Source of the DNA: an uncultured Clostridia bacterium
Lineage (GTDB): Bacteria > Bacillota > Clostridia > UBA1381
NCBI GenBank assembly: GCA_934454035.1
Contig: CAKSFY010000119.1
Location: 1 to 6,707, forward strand
DNA length: 6,707 nucleotides
Direction of reading: 5' to 3'
In this document: positions 5,136-6,707 of the stretch, piece by piece
Position numbering within the stretch: position 1 is the stretch's first letter
How the letters are laid out: every line of letters starts with the position of its first letter
Position numbers and translations under genes: made by a program
Notes under the pieces: generated by a model
Database searches by the model: none
What the model was told of the DNA's origin: nothing
The model's input: only the letters and a program-made list of their open reading frames with translations

Positions 5136-5921
5136 ATGAATGAATTACAAATTTACAAAAATGCGGAACTGGGTTCTGTAAGAGCGGTTGCAATCGGCGG
5201 TGAGGTGTATTTTGTGGGTAAAGATGTGGCTGAGATACTCGGCTATACCAATCCGAGCAAGGCTTTATCTGACCATGTCGATGATGAGGATAAACTCAAT
5301 AACGAATCGTTATCGAGTTTGGGACAGCGCGGCGGCTGGCTTATCAACGAAAGCGGTCTTTACTGCCTTATTCTTTCAAGCAAGCTGCCGAGTGCAAGAA
5401 AATTTAAGCGTTGGGTTACATCAGAGGTACTCCCTTCCATTCGCAGACATGGTATGTATGCAACGGACGATTTGATTGCCAATCCCGACCTTGCCATTGC
5501 GGCATTTACGGCATTAAAACAGGAGCGCGAAAGAACAAGACAGCTTTCCGAAACAATCGCAGTGCAAAATCAGCAGATAGCGGAAATGCAGCCGAAGGTA
5601 TCGTATTATGATATCGTTCTTCAATGCCGGGATGTACTCCCCATAAGAGTCATTGCCAAGGATTATGGTTGGTCTGCAAATAAAATGAACAAATACCTGC
5701 ATGAAAAGGGTATTCAGTTTAAGCAGGGCAATAAAGTCTGGTTGTTATATCAAAAGTACGCAAACAAAGGCTATACATCAACCAAAACTCATGTGTTTGA
5801 AGGCTCAAACGGCGAAAACCACACTTCCGTTCATACATACTGGACGCAGGCAGGGCGACTTTTTATATACAGTCTTATGAAAGCCGACGGGTATCTGCCG
5901 CTTATAGAACAGGAGGTATGA
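5136..5921 (+). CDS. Phage antirepressor with BRO-N and KilAC domains
   Basis: A 261-aa protein with the two-domain plan of phage antirepressors. Residues 1-108 form a BRO-N (Bro/Ant N-terminal) DNA-binding domain: 'VRAVAIGGEVYFVGKDVAEILGY' region (15-37), 'HVDDEDKL' (47-54), 'LINESGLYCLILSSKLPSA' (69-87) and the closing 'FKRWVTSEVLPSIRRHGMY' (90-108). A coiled-coil linker (about 125-152, 'ALKQERERTRQLSETIAVQNQQ' region) leads to a KilAC domain (155-258) with 'PIRVIAKDYGWSANKMNKYL' (169-188) and an ending around 'WTQAGRLFIYSLMKADGY' (236-253). Such proteins typically antagonise the phage CI-type repressor or act as DNA-binding regulators during the lysis-lysogeny decision; the partner here is not in the window. 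The start follows GGAGG (5123-5127). The gene is the first after the terminator and repeat copy B, and its tail holds the next gene's AGGAGG, so it is co-transcribed with the DUF4406-like gene. Confidence 0.93.
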   Translation: MNELQIYKNAELGSVRAVAIGGEVYFVGKDVAEILGYTNPSKALSDHVDDEDKLNNESLSSLGQRGGWLINESGLYCLILSSKLPSARKFKRWVTSEVLPSIRRHGMYATDDLIANPDLAIAAFTALKQERERTRQLSETIAVQNQQIAEMQPKVSYYDIVLQCRDVLPIRVIAKDYGWSANKMNKYLHEKGIQFKQGNKVWLLYQKYANKGYTSTKTHVFEGSNGENHTSVHTYWTQAGRLFIYSLMKADGYLPLIEQEV

Positions 5922-5922
5922 T

Positions 5923-6351
5923 ATGATGGACAAGTTTAACAGTGAGGGTTATGCGGACCTTACGGCATATGAGGCTTTGATGAAAATCGAACAGGAAGAA
6001 AGGGCGGCAAGGAAAGCCGCCAACTTCCGCCCGCTTGTGTATATTTGCAGTCCGTACAGCGGAAATACGGAGTTTAATGCAAACAATGCGAGGATTTACA
6101 GTAGGTTTGCCGTTGCAAAAGGCGCTATTCCGTTAGCGCCGCATCTTCTGTTCCCTCAGTTTATGTCTGAGGAACACGAACGCAGCCTTGCTCTTTTTAT
6201 GGGGAGCGTGCTTTTGGGAAAATGTAAAGAAGTCTGGGTGTTCGGAGATACAATGTCGGAAGGTATGAATCTTGAAACCGCAAAAGCTAAGAAAATGGGA
6301 AAAGTCATACGCTATTTTAACGAGGAATTGGAGGAGATACAATGCAGCTAA
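5923..6351 (+). CDS. DUF4406-like protein (nucleoside 2-deoxyribosyltransferase-like fold)
   Basis: The 142-aa product has a helical N-terminal extension (1-34) followed by a Rossmann-like core: first strand and loop 'LVYICSPYSG' (38-47), 'RIYSRFAVAKGAIPLAPHLLFP' region (57-78), the strand 'EVWVFGD' (103-109), then 'SEGMNLETAKAKKMGKVIRY' (112-131), where E118 sits at the place of the catalytic Glu of nucleoside deoxyribosyltransferase-like folds. Phage relatives are annotated as DUF4406 or DUF7768. Hydrolysis or transfer on a nucleoside or nucleotide is plausible from the fold, but substrate and reaction are unknown. The start is either the ATG at 5923 or the one at 5926; AGGAGG (5911-5916) is 6 or 9 nt away, so the second is equally good. 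It begins one base after the antirepressor stop and overlaps the primase gene by 10 nt. Confidence 0.75.
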   Translation: MMDKFNSEGYADLTAYEALMKIEQEERAARKAANFRPLVYICSPYSGNTEFNANNARIYSRFAVAKGAIPLAPHLLFPQFMSEEHERSLALFMGSVLLGKCKEVWVFGDTMSEGMNLETAKAKKMGKVIRYFNEELEEIQCS

Positions 6352-6707
6352 CACTATACACGGCACATTGCAAAGGCAAGAAAAATAATGCGGTTTATCC
6401 GAATAAGTGCATAATTCGAAATCCGGAGGATTTATGTGCGGCGGCTGCGTTCGATCACGTTTGTGCCGAATACCGAAATTCGCACAGGAGCGTAGATGAT
6501 TTTATGTCAGCCGATTGCACCGTTATGGATAATGATAATGATTTCTCCGATAACCCGGAGGATTGGATCTATCCGAAAGATTATGAGAAATTATTCCCGG
6601 GGATTGCGTATGCCATAGTTCCGAGCCGAAACAATATGAAACAAAAGGACGGAAAATCAGAAAGACCAAGACACCATGTGTATTTTCCGCATGATGTCAT
6701 ATCCGAC
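6342..6707 (+). CDS. Phage primase (prim-pol / VapE-type), N-terminal part, truncated by the window edge
   Basis: An open frame of 122 codons begins at the ATG at 6342 and runs to the last base, so the 3' end is outside the window. It starts 'MQLTLYTAHCKGKKNN' and continues with 'AAFDHVCAEYRNSHRS' (35-50), 'VMDNDND' (61-67), 'AYAIVPSRNNMK' (89-100) and 'RPRHHVYFP' (108-116). This order matches the N-terminal primase-polymerase-like domain of large phage primase/helicase proteins annotated as VapE or D5-type. The acidic D63/D65/D67 cluster fits the metal-binding DxD of archaeo-eukaryotic primases and the His in 'HHVYFP' the second conserved motif. A full protein would be several hundred residues with a C-terminal helicase-type ATPase, which cannot be seen here. 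GGAGG (6330-6334) stands 7 nt upstream and the start overlaps the preceding gene by 10 nt, which suggests translational coupling. It would prime the synthesis done by the family A polymerase. Confidence 0.82.
   Translation, partial: MQLTLYTAHCKGKKNNAVYPNKCIIRNPEDLCAAAAFDHVCAEYRNSHRSVDDFMSADCTVMDNDNDFSDNPEDWIYPKDYEKLFPGIAYAIVPSRNNMKQKDGKSERPRHHVYFPHDVISD

Noticed and set aside
1..6707. CRISPR array, diversity-generating retroelement, tRNA genes or attachment sites
   Set aside because: No regularly spaced repeats, no reverse transcriptase gene or template repeat pair, no cloverleaf sequence and no integrase gene were seen. The only long repeat is the two-copy 37-bp element.

Overview
This window looks like the early replication and recombination module of a temperate phage or prophage from a low-to-moderate GC Bacillota host, most likely a gut Clostridia (Oscillospiraceae/Lachnospiraceae type). 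The reasons are the purine-rich Shine-Dalgarno sequences ahead of nearly every gene, strict co-orientation of all genes on the + strand, tight or overlapping gene junctions, and a gene set typical of such phages. The host assignment is inferred from gene content and style; no host gene is present to confirm it. There are no tRNA or rRNA genes, insertion sequences, CRISPR arrays or att sites that I can recognise.

Layout. Positions 1-54 hold a leader whose hairpin buries the ribosome binding site of the first gene. The first unit (55-4992) encodes a short sigma-70 region-4-type regulator, a 37-bp repeated element (copy A, 652-688), a small basic protein of 77 aa, an overlapping 106-aa protein of a phage family often mislabelled 'rRNA biogenesis protein rrp5', a DUF2800 PD-(D/E)XK nuclease-like protein with a Cas4/AddB-like cysteine set, a DUF2815 (Enc34-type) single-stranded DNA-binding protein, and a 661-aa family A DNA polymerase with a 3'-5' exonuclease domain. 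A strong intrinsic terminator (5002-5042) follows the polymerase. The second unit starts with copy B of the repeat (5047-5083), then a BRO-N/KilAC antirepressor, a DUF4406-like (nucleoside deoxyribosyltransferase-like) protein, and the first 122 codons of a primase-polymerase/VapE-type primase that runs off the window.

How the genes work together. Nuclease, ssDNA-binding protein, polymerase and primase are the core of a self-contained phage DNA replication/recombination machine. The region-4-only sigma-like protein and the antirepressor are the regulatory inputs. The most interesting observation is the near-identical 37-bp element (33/37 identical, no gaps) placed once directly after the sigma-like gene and once directly after the polymerase terminator. 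Each copy lies 50-55 bp ahead of a start codon and is followed by a small hairpin. It is a good candidate for a phage-specific promoter, possibly served by the sigma-like protein. Otherwise the gene content is that of a known type of phage module and I see no evidence for a wholly new system.
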